From assembly GCF_963678635.1 (NCBI RefSeq), contig NC_087062.1, positions 992,001 to 1,056,000 of the forward strand: a stretch of DNA of 64,000 bases. The letters are read 5' to 3'. This document shows positions 1 through 14,100 of this stretch, piece after piece (positions within the stretch are counted from its first letter, which is position 1; the number at the start of each line of letters is the position of its first letter). The translations under genes and the position numbers were made by a program. This stretch comes from Symsagittifera roscoffensis. Lineage: Eukaryota; Xenacoelomorpha; Acoela; Convolutidae. Under the pieces are notes generated by a model that saw nothing but the letters and a program-made list of their open reading frames with translations, was not told the origin of the DNA and did not search any database.

Positions 1-2934
1 TCACCCGATTATCAAAAAAATGGAGTCAACGGGGCTATTGACGTTTACTATACCGCTGACATTGTCAAATGTTTCGCGTCAAAAAACTCCTGTTGGAGTA
101 CATCTCTGGTTCTTTCTTAATTGAGGCAATGAAGAAACAGCGTAATGAAGTCTATTGAAAATTATTTTTTTCCACAAATGATCGACAGACTTACCTGCAA
201 AAGAGATTATCTCTATACTTTCTCTGGTGTCGTGAAGGTCACTTATTTTTTTGATGTACAAGACCGATAAAAAAGGATTCATCAATAGCTTAGGATGCTT
301 ATCTGTGTACCAAAACAAAAAACATCCAAAATATTTGAACTGGTTTACCTCAACTGTAGACGTTTTAGAGATAAAATCAACGCGAAGCATCGGATTACAT
401 GCGATAAAATCTACACATAGCATGAAAAACTAGCCAACGAAAATAGAAACAAAAGCCGTAGAAAACATATTAATCTGCGAAAAAATGATCTGCCAAAAAT
501 TTTCTACATTTTTCTTGATTATGTCTCTAACAGAAACTTCTTTCATGAAAACATGCAGAGAAAAAGACAATTGGTTATCAAATAAGCATCTGAATAATAT
601 TTCTAAAGCAGTAACAACACCGACAGATCTTGAGCAGACACGCGGTGCGCCGAAAATTTTTTTTTAGAAAAACGTTTAAGCAAATTTTTAACCTAAAAAC
701 ACTGGGATCTTTTTTTTGCTGCTCAACCGACTCGTCAAAAAAGCTTCTATGCCGATATGAAAATTTAACAGACACTTTTTTTGTAAAAAAAAAAGAAAAA
801 ATAAAAAAACAAAAAAAAAAACTGATATGATGAAATCAGAAATGATTAAATTACAACAAACATAGAGAAAAATCGAATAGGCATACTCAGGAATGCTCAG
901 TTCTCCATCTGTCTGTTCGTTGACGCAATTAGAGTTGAAGATAACTACAGTTGTAGTCCTCCCGTGATCAATGTTTTATATGGAAAAAGAGTAGTACCCT
1001 ATAGCAATACCCTTGCTGATCGCAAAGCTAATACACGCTCAATTGCATTTTTGAGGCTACGCTTGAGTTTGAACGGCCAATACCAATTTTTTTCTCGACA
1101 CATGCGGAACTTTTTGCATTTTTTGGAACCCAAAAACGGTTAAGAATAGGTTTAAAAATTAGTTTCAAAGTTGAGCTTCTACGAGATTTATCAGTGTGCC
1201 TGAAAAACACCCTACTCTATAGTATCTTCCAGTAACAAAACTATAAATCCATTTTCTCATTATTTCAAAAAAAAATTCAACTTTGGAAAACATTGCTATC
1301 TATTTTTCCGCAAGTGAAATTTTTATTGGTCCAGTTTTATGTGTCCTGCTGCCTCAAAAGTTTGTCACCCGATTATCAAAAAAATGGAGTCAACGGGGTT
1401 ATTGACGTTTACTATACCGCTGACATTGTCAAATGTTTCGCGTCAAAAAACTCTTGTTGGAGTACATCTCTGGTTCTTTCTTAATTGAGACAATGAAGAA
1501 ACGGCGTAATGAAGTCTATTGAAAATTGTTTTTTTTCCACAAATGATCGACAGACTTGCCATGCTAAAGAGATTACGTTTATACTTTCTCTGGAGCCGTG
1601 AGGGTCATATATATTTTTTTGACGTACAAGACCAATAAAAAATGATGCATCAATAGCTTAGGATGCTTATCTGTGTACCAACTTCAAAATTTTATTCTCC
1701 AAAAACAAAAAACATCCGAAATAGTTGAACTGGTTTACCTCAACTGTAGAAGTTTTGGAGAGAAAACAACGCGATGCATCGTATTACATGCGATAAAATC
1801 TATACATAGCCTGAAAAACAAGCCAATGAAAATAGAGACAAAAGCCTTAGAAAACACATTAATCAGTGAAAAATTGATCTGCCAAAACTTTTCTACATTT
1901 TTCTTGATTTTGTCTTTAGCAAAAACTTCTTTCATGAAAACATGCCAAGAAATAGACAATTGGTTATCAAATGAGCATCTGAATAATACTTCTGAAGCAG
2001 TAAAACCCCGACAGATCTTAAGCAGACACGCGGTGCACCGAAAATTTTTTAAAGAAAAAACTGTTAACCAAATGTTTACCCAAAAAACACTGAGATAGTT
2101 TTTTTGCTGCTCAACCGATTCGACAAAAAAGCTTCTATAACGATATAAAAATTTAACAGACACTTAGTAAACTAAAAAGAAAAATTAAAAACAAAAAAAC
2201 TGATATGATGAAATCAGAAATGATTAAATTACAACCAAAACAGAAAAAATTCGAATAGGCATACTCAGGAATGCTCAATTCTCCATCTGTCTGATCGTTG
2301 ACGCAAGTAGAGATGAAGATAACTACAGTTGTAGTCATCCAGTGATCAATGTTTTTTTATGGAAAAAGAGTTGTACCCTATAGCAATACCCTTGCTGATC
2401 GCAAAGCTAATACTCGCTCAGTTGCATGTTTGTGGCTACCCTTGAGTTTGGATGGCTAAAACCATTTTTTTATCGACACATGAAGAACTTTTTGCATTTT
2501 TTTAAACCCAAAAAACGGTTAAGAATAGGTCTAAAAATTAGTTTAAAAGTTGAACTTCTACGAGTTTTATCAGTGTGCCCGAAAAACACCCTACTCTATT
2601 GTATCTTCCAGTCGTAGAATTTTAAATCCATTTTCTCATTATTTCAAAAAAAAAATTCAACTTTGGAAAACTTTGCTATTCATTTTTGCGCAAGTAAAAT
2701 ATTTGTTGGTCCAGTTTTATGTGTCCTGTTGCCTCAAAATTTTGTCACCCGATTATAAAGAAAAATGGAGTCAACGGGGTTATTGACGTTTTTTTTACCG
2801 CTGGATTGTCAAATGTTTTTGAGTTTGTATTTAGTTTCATTTGCTAGCTCCGCGAAAAAGTGGCCAAAAGTATAGCCTTTCTTTCCATATCAATCTTAAT
2901 TGATTAATTATTTTGGGCATTTTTCTCTTTCAAG

Positions 2935-3112
2935 GTGTAATGGACCGTTTGATTCTGACGATGGAAGTTACGAAAACAGGCAAATCTGTCAGGAAACCGA
3001 CTTGACTAAATTTTTCATTGTTGTCATAGTGACACTGTAGTTCCGCGTGAACACCTCTGCGATGGGTACGACGATTGTCCCCGAGACAAGTCAGACCAAT
3101 CTCTGAACTCGC
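2935..3112 (+). pseudogene. Dead copy of LDLa exon of DEG/ENaC gene
   Basis: The sequence matches the start of the live exon at 5999, including about 95 bp of preceding intron and the acceptor TTTCAAG. Translation begins with an LDLa end, then breaks: one base is missing relative to the live exon in the stretch after TTTTTCAT, so the frame reaches TAG a few codons later. Similarity ends after the codons for the DNQ-type acidic cluster (ACAAGTCAGACCAAT), before the rest of the exon. The copy at 60075 has the same one-base loss, so the lesion predates the duplication of the block. Confidence 0.75.
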
Positions 3113-3242
3113 ATATTTGATACTTTTTAGGTCTATGCTCGAACTTCACTGCCTGAATTGCCGTTTATGCTTCTTGACGCAGGCAAAGGTAGATATAGTT
3201 TTTTGGTTTTGTGTATGCTTCAATCCAGAGATTTGCACCGCA

Positions 3243-3385
3243 TTGTACGCCTTTGTTGTTCATTCATGAAAGAAGAAAAAGCGGATCAGACGAAAACTCA
3301 AACGAGAGAACGAAAGTACGGAAATCAATCAAAAAGAGTCAAATTTGCAAATGAAAGACGAAGAATCAACAACAAAGGCGTACAA
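3243..3385. repeat. Inverted segment bounded by 18-bp perfect inverted repeat
   Basis: TTGTACGCCTTTGTTGTT at 3243-3260 is the exact reverse complement of 3368-3385. The 107 bp between them are the reverse complement of sequence that lies in direct orientation next to a single arm near 58220-58340 and 60385-60500. This copy therefore carries a fold-back style inversion relative to its paralogues. Confidence 0.7.
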
Positions 3386-4429
3386 CACGGATAGATCTTG
3401 AGTAGACACGCGGTGCGCCAAAAATTTTTTTTTGTCAAAAACTTTAAACAACTTTTTACCCTAAAAACACTGAGATAACTTTTTTGCTGCTCAACCGACT
3501 CGACAAAAAAGCTTCTAAGCCAAAATAAAAATTTAACAGACACTTTTTAATAAAAGTAAAAGAAAAAAAGAGAAACAAAAAAAACTGATATGATGAAATC
3601 ATAAATGATTAAATTACAACCAACATAGCAACATTTCGAATCGACATACTCAGGAATGCTCAGTTCTTCATCTGTCTGTTCGTTGACGCAAGTAGAGATG
3701 AAGATAACTACAGTTGTAGTCATCCCGTGATCAATGTTTTTTTTGGAAGAAAGTAGTACCCTATAGCAATAACCTTGCTGATCGCAAAGCTAATACACGC
3801 TCAGTTGCATTTTCGTGGCTACCCTTGAGTTTGGATGGCCAAAACCATTTTTTTCTCGACACATGAAGAACTTTTTGCGTTTTTTCGAACCCAAAAAACG
3901 ACTAAAAATAGGTTTAAAGATTAGTTTAAAAGTTGAACTTCTACGAGATTTATCAGTGTGCCTGAAAAACACCCTGCTCTATAATTTTTTCCAGTCGTAA
4001 AACTTTAAATCTATTTTCTCATTATTTCAAAAAAAAATTCAACTTTGGAAAACATTGCTATTTATTTTTCCGCAGGTGAAATTTTTATTGGTCCAGTTTT
4101 ATGTGTCCTGCTGCCTCAAAGTTTGTCACCCGATTATCAAAAAAATGGAGTCAACGGAGTTATTGACGTTTACTATACCGCTGACTTAATCAAATGTTTT
4201 TGAGCTTGTATCTTATATATTAAACGAAAGTCTGAATGCGCTATGGATGCAACGTTTCAACTTTTCTATCGAGCACGTTTAAGAATCATTCAAAGCAACC
4301 ATCAGAGAAAAATGAACTTGATCCAATTTCAAGGACAGACAGTACTTGCTTATTTTTGTCCAAAATTTTGCGCTTACAGATTAATTTCAGTCTGAAACGA
4401 ATTAACTAAAAACAGCAACCTCCATGCTG

Positions 4430-5870
4430 AGAAAATGTTTTTCGAAAACCGATTCGATTCATGAAATAAATAAAGATTTCAAAGTTTCTTAGCTTTATCA
4501 TTCAATTATTTATCGCTTGAAGCTTCTTAGAAAAGCTTGCTTATAATGCTTGTGTAAAAAAAAAAAATCCGCGTACCGATTCGGTCCACGAAATAACTTG
4601 AAAATTTTCAATTTTCATAGCTTGAATAGGTTGCTTAGAAAACTTCAAGTTTTTCGCAATTTGATTCGGTTTATAGATAACTTGAATTATATCAAAACTT
4701 CCAGCTGAAAAAGCTCGCCGCTTAGAAGAACTTAATTGTTTCACTAACCGACTCAGTCTATGAACTAAATTGAAGTATTTCAAAGTTTCGTAGCTTTGAA
4801 AGCTTGCTTAGAAAAACTTAAACTTTTCGCGAACCGATTCGGTCTACCCAAAAAACTTATGAAAGTTCAAAGTTTTGTAGCTTTATCATTCAAAGTTTTA
4901 TACCTACAAAGCTTGCTTAGAAAAACGGAAACTTTTGCGCACCGATTTGGTTCACGGAATAATTTGAAAAATTTAAAAGTTTCATAGCTTGAAAAGCTTG
5001 CTTAGAAAACTTCAAGTTTTTCGCAAACTGATTCGGTTTATAGATAACTTGAATTATATCAAAATTTCTAGCTGAAAACGCTCGCTTAGAAGAACTTAAT
5101 TGTTTCAGGAACTGATTCAGTCTATGAACTAAATTGAAATAATTCAAAAATCGTAGCTTTAAAAGCTTGCTTAGAAAAAATGAAACTTTTCGCGACCGAT
5201 TCGGTCCACGCAATAAATTGCAAAAATTCAAAGTTTCATAGCTTGAGTAGCTTGCTTAGAAAACTTCAACTTTTGGTCAAACGATTCGGTCGACAAAGTG
5301 CTGAGATTTTTTGTAGTTCATGGCTCGATTAGCTCGCGCAGAAAACTAATTTTCGCAAACGTTTCCTTCTAATAATTAACTTAATATTTCAATTTTTCAT
5401 AGCTACACTAGCTTGATTAAGTGAATTTCTTTTTTTTTCGAACTGATTCGCTTTATTAGCTCGTTACATTAGCTCGCTTAAAAAACTAATTTTCCGCAAA
5501 GTGTTTCGATCTAAACAACTCGAAATATTTCAATTGCTTATAGCTTCATTAACTTCCTTCAGTAAAACGTGGGTGTTTTGCAACCAATTCGCACCATCAA
5601 ATTACTTGAAGTATTGAAGTTCAATAGCTTTGACAGCTTGCTTAAAAATACTTTGTAACTTTGTACTCCGATTCGCTTCGCGAAATTAACTTGAATTATT
5701 TAAGGTTTCGTCGCTTGAATAGCTTGCTCAGAGTAAGTTTCATTTTTTCGTGAACTGATTCGTTCTATGATACGTAGAGTTCTCAAACCGATTTACGATC
5801 TGGCTCAGCTTGAGATTTCGAAGTTTTATAGCTTGATCAGAACAGCAACTATGTTTTTCGAGCTGAGTGA
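4430..5870. repeat. Degenerate ~85-bp minisatellite
   Basis: The phrases AGCTTGCTTAGAAAA, CGAACCGATTCGGTC and TTCAAAGTTTCATAGCTTGAA recur in fixed order roughly every 80-90 bp through this stretch. Divergence between units rises toward the right end, near the live LDLa exon at 5999. Short ORFs on either strand merely follow the repeat. The array is intronic relative to channel gene A. Confidence 0.8.
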
Positions 5871-5998
5871 TTACTGGAGAAAGGCTTGCTAGTTTACTTT
5901 AATTTGCTAGCGCCGTGAAAAAGTGGCCGGAAGTATACCCTTTCTTTGCATATCAGTCATAATTGATTAATTAATTTTGGGCACTTTTCTCTTTCAAG

Positions 5999-6503
5999 GT
6001 GTAATGGATTGTTTGATTGTGATGACGGAAGTGACGAAAACAGGCAAATCTGTCGGGAGACCGACTTGACCAAATTTTTCATATGTTGTCATAGTGACAC
6101 TGTAGTTCCGCGTGAACACCTCTGCGACGGGTACGACGATTGTCCCCGAGACAAGTCGGACCAATTTCTGAACTCGTGTAACGAAAGCATGCGAGAGCTC
6201 GAAACGGGCAACCCCGAGATTTATTTCTGCCCGCGAACTGGATTTGACTACGACGATGGCCACTTCAACATGAACGTAACGGAGTCTCAGATCGGCGATG
6301 GGATACAGGACTGCCAGTTTGGTCTGGATGAAACATGTGGATGGAAAAGTAAGTTGCAGTTTTGGCGAGATCCGACCAAATTTAATGTGGATTATGTGGA
6401 GTACGTGGAGTTTCTAAGAGAACTCAGTTCTAAACCCAGATTCGCCACTTGGTTCACAATGGCAACTCCCGAAGAAGTGAAAGAGCTCAGCCACGAGTTT
6501 GAA
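5999..6503 (+). CDS. DEG/ENaC channel gene A, LDLa-rich extracellular exon
   Basis: This is an internal exon of an epithelial sodium channel/degenerin family subunit, a trimeric plasma-membrane cation channel with two membrane passes and a large ectodomain. It starts after TTTCAAG (5992-5998) with one base completing an Arg codon and ends at GAA before GTAAGT (6504). The product contains the end of one LDLa module (CNGLFDCDDGSDEN), a further module (HLCDGYDDCPRDKSDQ) and a third, looser Cys-Asp-rich stretch ending IQDCQFGLDETC. The acidic clusters are the usual calcium ligands of LDLa repeats. The remaining ~45 residues resemble the ectodomain stretch before the conserved GxCYTF motif. Upstream exons of this gene are off the window; gene B at 49.8-50.8 kb shows what they should look like. 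LDLa modules inside a DEG/ENaC loop are unusual. Confidence 0.8.
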
Positions 6504-7961
6504 GTAAGTTCAAACAATCATACATAATTTTTTCAGACAAGTCCTCAAATCTGCTCATGATATTTTCGTTAAATTTTTGGCCACAATATTTAATTTTACC
6601 AACTTTTCAATCGTCACAAAAGTTTTCAATTTTTCGCCACGATTGTTTTTTGAAAAGAGGGCTTCTTCAATGTTCAGTGTGCAAGGGTGGTTTTAGGGGG
6701 GAGAGGCTGACACCTCCCCCCTGTCCCCCTCAAGGATTCGACACCCTCGCCAAAGGTCCCTTTTTGGCATTTTTAAGTCCACCCTTTGACACTATTTCAC
6801 GACATCCATTTTTGTCCGTTTGACCCAAAAATTTTTCTAAAGGCAATTTTTTTTTCTGTTTATTTTGAGGAGTTCATTTTTAGCTATTTTTGGCTATGTT
6901 GTGGATTCCAAAAAAAACTGGGACAAGGCAACGTCAGTAAGTTTTTTTGCAAATTTTTTTTTATTTTAACAGATATTGTACAAATCAGGGTGAAAGATAA
7001 ATCAGTTGTATAGCATAAATATTTAAACTAGTGTCCTTTAAAATGGTATTGTTGTCTGCAGGTTAAGTCACTTCGAAAAAAATACATAGAATTTTCATAC
7101 TCGCTGGTGTTAGCTGGAAAAACAGTATTAACTTTTTTGAATGAAAAATCTTATCCTTTTTTTTTTCGTTGGGCTTTGGAGAAAATTTCATCAGATATTT
7201 CAGAGGCATCATTACAGGGCGGATCTAGAAATTAAAACTTTTGAACCTAAAAATCAATTAAGTTTATTACACAAGTTGTTTTTACTTCAAGCAAGCGAAA
7301 TTGAAGTAACTCTACAAAGAACTCAAAAGTCAAACAGCAAAAGTAAAAACTTGGTATGATCAAGTTCTTAACTTTTTCCTGAAAAAAAAAGATTTTTTAA
7401 TAAATGTGACGACGTTCCAAGACAATTGATAAAATTTGAAAAATTTTCACCATAGTATCACTCTTGAACCCCTTTGAAATTTCTGAGTTGCCCTTAATCG
7501 CACGAAAAACCTCGCCCCAAACCTGACTTAGTCTAGACCAAAAATATACAGACTAGTTTTTTTTACACTAGTAGTATTTTAAATTGAAAAATTAAAAATC
7601 TGAATCACGATCACCAGAGCTTTCATATGATATTGCACTTGATCCCAGTCGAAATTTCTCTGACGTAGTTAAAACTGAGCGGGAAAACAGCTAATTAACC
7701 CATAGTTGCTTTCGGTCCCTTTCAGCAAGGTGGTCAGAACAAAATAAATTATCGCTGGTGACCTTAAACTTCGACAAAAATATTTAGTTCAATATTCTAC
7801 GCTGGTCCCATCAAACTTAGGCAGTGACGATTGTACGCAACCTTCAGCTTCAAAATTTTAAATATTTTACCCCAAAAAACATGCTGTTACAGTATGATCA
7901 AAATAATTTATTCCCCAGAGTCGAAGCTGAGCTTCGCAACCACTCGCAATACAATAAAATG
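6504..7961 (+). other. Intron of gene A, low-copy part
   Basis: This is the start of the 10.1-kb intron 6504-16602 (GTAAGT donor, AG acceptor). It holds AT-rich sequence with no credible gene. Near 6697-6722 there is a short hairpin of G and C runs (GGGGGGAG...CTCCCCCC). Open frames here are short and have no family likeness. Confidence 0.5.
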
Positions 7962-8125
7962 CAAAAATGAAAGTATAGCGTGTCTCAACCGAAAAGTGAA
8001 GAAACTATCGGTTGAAAAAGTTCTAGGCTGAAAATTAGGAAAATGCCAAAAATGAAAGTATAACGTGTCTCAACCAAAAAGTGAAGAAACTATCGGTTGA
8101 AGGGGTTCTAGGCTAAAAAGTAAGA
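7962..8125. repeat. Two-copy ~85-bp tandem repeat
   Basis: The stretch beginning CAAAAATGAAAGTATA at 7962 and running through CAACCGAAAAGTGAAGAAACT is repeated almost unchanged from about 8046. It sits immediately before the large satellite array and may be its left boundary. Confidence 0.75.
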
Positions 8126-11100
8126 AAAATTTTTGTGCAATGGTTAAAATTATCGATTGCCTAAACATGAAAAGGATTTGGGGTACACAAACTCGGTTCA
8201 TTTTTTTCACATAACCAATAGATGGAAACGCTCCGAACAAAATGTCGAAAAGCTAAGATTCAAAAACTTCTAAATGTACTCAAAATTAATGCTCAAAACC
8301 TTGCTACCGAGCATCCTGCACATTCTACAGATTTAATTGGCTATAAACTGAAGCGGAAATGAAAAAAAAATCTAGAGAAAACAAAAACATATGCTAAAGT
8401 TTCAAAAAACTCATTTCGTAAGAAAAACGCACACTCCCAAATCTCGTGCAACACTTACCACACATCTTTGTTAGCATTGCAATCGTTGGAAAACTTTTCA
8501 AAATTGCAAAATTGCGGTCAAAATTGCAATTGTTGGAAAACTTTTCAAAAAAATTTTGTGCAATGGTTAAAATAATCAATTGCCTAAACATGGAAAGGAT
8601 TTGCGGTACACAAACTCGGTTCATTTTTTTCACATAACCAATAGATGGAAACGCTCCGAACAAAATGTCAAAAAGCTGAGATTCAAAAATTTATAAATAT
8701 ACTCAAAACTGTTGCTTAAAACCTTGCTACCGAGTATTCTTCACACTTTACAGATTTAATTGGCTATAAACTATAAGTGGAACTGAAAAAAAAAATCTAG
8801 AGAAAACAAAAATATATGCTAAAGTTTCAGAAAAATCATTTAGGACAGAAAAAGGCGCACTCCCAAATCTCGTGCAACACATACCACACATCTTTGTTAG
8901 CAAAAAAGTCAAGCCAAAATTGCAATTGTTGAAAAACTTTTCAAAAAATTTTTGTGCAATGATCAAAATAATCAATTGCCAATTGCCTAAACCTGAAAAA
9001 AAATTGCGGTACACAAACTCGGTTCATTTTTTTCACATAACCAATTGATGGAAACGCTCCGAACAAAATGTCATAAAGCTGAGATTCAAAAACTTCTAAA
9101 CGTACTCAAAACTGTTGCTTAAAACCTTGCTACCGAGAATTCTGCACAATTTACAGATTTAATTGGCTATAAACTGGAGTGGAAATGAAAAAAAAATCTA
9201 AAGAAAACAAAGATATATGCTTAAGTTTCAAAAACTCATTTAAGACAGAAAACGCACACTCCCAAATCTCGTGCAACACTTACCACACATTTTTGTTAGC
9301 AAAAAAGTCAAGTCAAAATTGCATTTGTTGGAAAACTTTTCAAAAATTTTTTGTGCAATAGTTAAAATCATCAATTGCCTAAACATGAAAAGGATTCGGG
9401 GTACACGAACTCGGTTCATTTTTGTTCACATAACCAATAGATGGAAACGCTCCGAACAAAATGTCAAAAACCTGAGATTCAAAAATTTCTAAATGTACTC
9501 AAAACTGATGCTTAAAACCTTGCTACCGAGAATTCTGCAAAATTTACAGATTTAATTGGCTATAAACTGGAGTGGAAATGAAAAAAAAATCTAAAGAAAA
9601 CAAAGATATATGCTTAAGTTTCAAAAACTCATTTAGGACAGAAAACGCACACTCCCAAATCTCGTGCAACACTTACCACACATTTTTGTTAGCAAAAAAG
9701 TCAAATCAAAATGCAACTGTTGGAAAACTTTTCAAAATGTTTTTGTGGAATGATAAAAATAATCAATTGCCTAAACATGAAAAAGATTTGGGGTACACAA
9801 ACTAGGTTCATTTTTTTCGCATAACCAATAGATGGAAACGCTCCGAACAAATTGTCAAAAAGCTGAGATTCGAAAATTTATAAATGTACTGAAAACTGTT
9901 GCTTAAAACCTTGCTACCGAGTATTCTGCACACTTTACAGATTCAATTGACTATAAACTATAAGTGGAACTGAAAAAAAATCTAGAGAAAACAAAAATAT
10001 ATGCTTAAGTTTCAAAAAAAGTCATTTAGGACAGAAAACGCACACTCCCAAATCCCGTGCAACACATACCACACATCTTTGTTAGCAAAAAAGTCAAGCC
10101 AAAATTGCAATTGTTGAAAAACTTTTCAAAAAATTTTTGTGCAATGGTTAAAATAATCCATTGCCTAAACATGAAAAGGATTTGCGGTACACAAACTCGG
10201 TTCATTTTTTCGCATAACCAATAGATGGAAACGCTCCGAACAAAATGTCAAAAACCTGAGATTCAAAAATTTCTAAATGTACTCAAAACTGATGCTTAAA
10301 ACCTTGCTACCGAGAATTCTGCACAATTTACAGATTTAATTGGCTATAAACTGGAGTGGAAATGAAACAAAAATCTAAAGAAAACAAAGATACATGCTTA
10401 AGTTTCAAAAACTCATTTAGAACAGAAAACGCACACTCCCAAATCTCGTGCAACACTTACCACACATTTTTGTTAGCAAAAAAGTCAAGTCAAAATGCAA
10501 CTGTTGGAAAACTTTTCAAAAAGTTTTTGTGCAATGATAAAAATGATCAATTGCCTAAACATGAAAAAGATTAGGGGTACACAAACTAGGTTCATTTTTT
10601 TCACATAACCAATAGATGGAAACGCTCCGAACAAATTGCCATAAAGCTGAGATTCAAAAATTTCTAAATATCTTCAAAACTGTTGCTTAAAACCTTGCTA
10701 CCGAGAATCCTGCACAATTTACAGATTTAATTGGCTTCAAACTGAAGTGGAAATGAAAAAAAAATCTAAAGAAAACAAAGATATATGCTTAACTTTCAAA
10801 AAACTCATTTAGGACAGAAAACGCACACTCTCAAATCTCGTGTAACACCACACATCTTTGTTAGCAAAAAAGTCAAGTCAAAATTGCAATTGTTGGAAAA
10901 CTTTCCAAAAAAATTTTGGGCAATGGTCAAAATAATCAATTGCCTACTCATGAAACGGATTTGGGGTACACAAACTCGGTTCATTTTTTTCACATAACCA
11001 AGAGATGGAAACGTTCCGAACAAAATGTCAAAAAGCTGAGATTCAAAAATCAAAAATTTCTAAATGTACTTAAAACTGTCTGTTGCTTGAAACCTTGCTA

Positions 11101-14100
11101 CCGAGTATCCTGCACATTTTACAGAATTATTCGGCTATAAACTGAAGTGGAACCAAAAAAAAAATCCAGAGAAAACAAAAATTTATGCTTAAGATAAAAA
11201 ACTCATTTTGTAAGAAAAACGCACACTCCCAAATCTCGTGCAACACTTACCACACATCTTTGTTACCAAAAAAGTCAAGTCAAAATTGCAATTAATGGAA
11301 AACTTTTCAAAAAATTTTTGTGCAATGATCAAAATAATCAATTGCCAATTGCCTAAACATGAAAAAAAATTGCGGTACACAAACTCGGTTCATTTTTTTC
11401 ACATAACCAATAGATGGAAACGCTCCGAACAAAATGTCAAAAAGCTGAGATTCAAAAACTTCTAAACGTACTCAAAACTGTTGCTTAAAACCTTGCTACC
11501 GAGAATCCTGCACATTTTACAGATTTAATTGGCTTCAAACTGAAGTGGAAATGAAAAAAAAATCTAAAGAAAACAAAGATATATGCTTAACTTTCAAAAA
11601 ACTCATTTAGGACAGAAAACGCACACTCTCAAATCTCGTGTAACACCACACATCTTTGTTAGCAAAAAAGTCAAGTCAAAATTGCAATTGTTGGAAAACT
11701 TTCCAAAAAAACTTTGGGCAATGGTCAAAATAATCTATTGCCTAATCATGAAACGGATTTGGGGTACACAAACTCAGTTCATTTTTTTTCACATAACCAA
11801 GAGATGGAAACGTTCCGAACAAAATGTCAAAAAGCTGAGATTCAAAAATCAAAAATTTCTAAATGTACTTAAAACTGTCTGTTGCTTAAAACCTTGCTAC
11901 CGAGTATCCTGCACATTTTACAGAATTATTTGGCTATAAACTGAAGTGGAACCAAAAAAAAAATCCAGAGAAAACAAAAATTTATGCTTAAGATAAAAAA
12001 CTCATTTTGTAAGAAAAACGCACACTCTCAAATCTCGTGCAACACTTACCACACATCTTTGTTACCAAAAAAGTCAAGTCAAAATTGCAATTAATGGAAA
12101 ACTTTTCAAAAAATTTTTGTGCAATGATCAAAATAATCAATTGCCAATTGCCTAAACAAGAAAAAAAATTGCGGTACACAAACTCGGTTCATTTTTTTCA
12201 CATAACCAATAGATGGAAACGCTCCGAACAAAATGTCAAAAAGCTGAGATTCAAAAACTTCTAAACGTACTCAAAACTGTTGCTTAAAACCTTGCTACCG
12301 AGAATCCTGCACATTTTACAGATTTAATTGGCTATAAACTGACGTGGAAATGAAAAAAAATCTAAAGAAAACAAAGATATATGCTTAACTTTCAAAAAAC
12401 TCATTTAGGACAGAAAACGCACACTCTCAAATCTCGTGCAACACTTACCACACATCTTTGTTAGCAAAAAAGTCAAGTCAAAATTGCAATTATTGAAAAA
12501 CTTTTCAAAAAATTGTTGTGCAAGGGTTAAAAAAATCAATTGCCTAAACATGAAAAGGATTTGCGGTACACAAACTCGGTTCATTTTTTTCACATAACCA
12601 ATAGATGGAAACGCTCCGAACAAAATGTCAAAAAGCTGAGATTCAAAAACTTCTAAACGTACTCAAAACTGTTGCTTAAAACCTTGCTACCGAGAATCCT
12701 GCACATTTTACAGATTTAATTGGCTTCAAACTGAAGTGGAAATGAAAAAAAAATCTAAAGAAAACAAAGATATATGCTTAACTTTCAAAAAACTCATTTA
12801 GGACAGAAAACGCACACTCTCAAATCTCGTGTAACACCACACATCTTTGTTAGCAAAAAAGTCAAGTCAAAATTGCAATTGTTGGAAAACTTTCCAAAAA
12901 AACTTTGGGCAATGGTCAAAATAATCTATTGCCTAATCATGAAACGGATTTGGGGTACACAAACTCAGTTCATTTTTTTTCACATAACCAAGAGATGGAA
13001 ACGTTCCGAACAAAATGTCAAAAAGCTGAGATTCAAAAATCAAAAATTTCTAAATGTACTTAAAACTGTCTGTTGCTTAAAACCTTGCTACCGAGTATCC
13101 TGCACATTTTACAGAATTATTTGGCTATAAACTGAAGTGGAACCAAAAAAAAAATCCAGAGAAAACAAAAATTTATGCTTAAGATAAACTCATTTTGTAA
13201 GAAAAACGCACACTCCCAAATCTCGTGCAACACTTACCACACATCTTTGTTACCAAAAAAGTCAAGTCAAAATTGCAATTAATGGAAAACTTTTCAAAAA
13301 ATTTTTGTGCAATGATCAAAATAATCAATTGCCAATTGCCTAAACAAGAAAAAAAATTGCGGTACACAAACTCGGTTCATTTTTTTCACATAACCAATAG
13401 ATGGAAACGCTCCGAACAAAATGTCAAAAAGCTGAGATTCAAAAACTTCTAAACGTACTCAAAACTGTTGCTTAAAACCTTGCTACCGAGAATCCTGCAC
13501 ATTTTACAGATTTAATTGGCTATAAACTGACGTGGAAATGAAAAAAATCTAAAGAAAACAAAGATATATGCTTAACTTTCAAAAAACTCATTTAGGACAG
13601 AAAACGCACACTCTCAAATCTCGTGCAACACTTACCACACATCTTTGTTAGCAAAAAAGTCAAGTCAAAAATGCAATTATTGAAAAACTTTTCAAAAAAT
13701 TGTTGTGCAAGGGTTAAAAAAATCAATTGCCTAAACATGAAAAGGATTTGGGGTACACAAACTCGGTTCATTTTTGTTCACATAACCAATAGATGGAAAC
13801 GTTCCGAACAAAATGCCAAAAGCTGAGATTCAAAAATTTCTAAATGTACTCAAAACTGTTGCTTAAAACCTTGCTACCGAGTATTCTGCACACTTTACAG
13901 ATTTAATTGGCTATAAACTATAGGTGGAACCAAAAAAAATCTAGAGAAAACAAAAACATATGCTGAATTTCAAAAAAAAATCATTTAGGACAGAAAACGC
14001 ACACTCCCAAATCTCGTGCAACACTTACCACGCATCTTTGTTAGCAAAAAAGTAAAGTCAAAATTGCAATTATTGGAAAACTTTTCAAAACATTTTTGTG

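Larger units (their letters stand above)
1..4270. repeat. Tandem array of ~1.37-kb units
   Basis: The same landmark (a short tract beginning TCACCCGATTAT followed by an A-rich run and TGGAGTCAACGG) recurs at about 1, 1365, 2745 and 4126, giving units of about 1364, 1380 and 1381 bp. Other landmarks repeat with the same spacing, for example GCGGTGCGCCGAAAATTTTT near 650 and 2030 and a slightly changed form near 3410. The short ORFs in these units are mutually frameshifted and look like no protein, so I treat the array as non-coding. Unit 3 carries a copied LDLa exon and an inverted segment. The left end of the array is cut by the window edge. Confidence 0.85.
1..5428 (+). repeat. Segmental duplication, copy 1 (partner at ~58.6-63.35 kb)
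   Basis: This block is closely similar, in the same orientation, to about 58600-63349. Copied parts include the 1.37-kb units, the dead LDLa exon, and the ~85-bp minisatellite. Similarity stops abruptly at 5428 here and at 63349 in the other copy. Copy 2 has fewer tandem units, so the arrays have expanded or contracted independently. The block lies in an intron of channel gene A, and its partner lies in the matching intron of gene B, which fits a tandem gene duplication with a period of about 58 kb. Confidence 0.75.
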
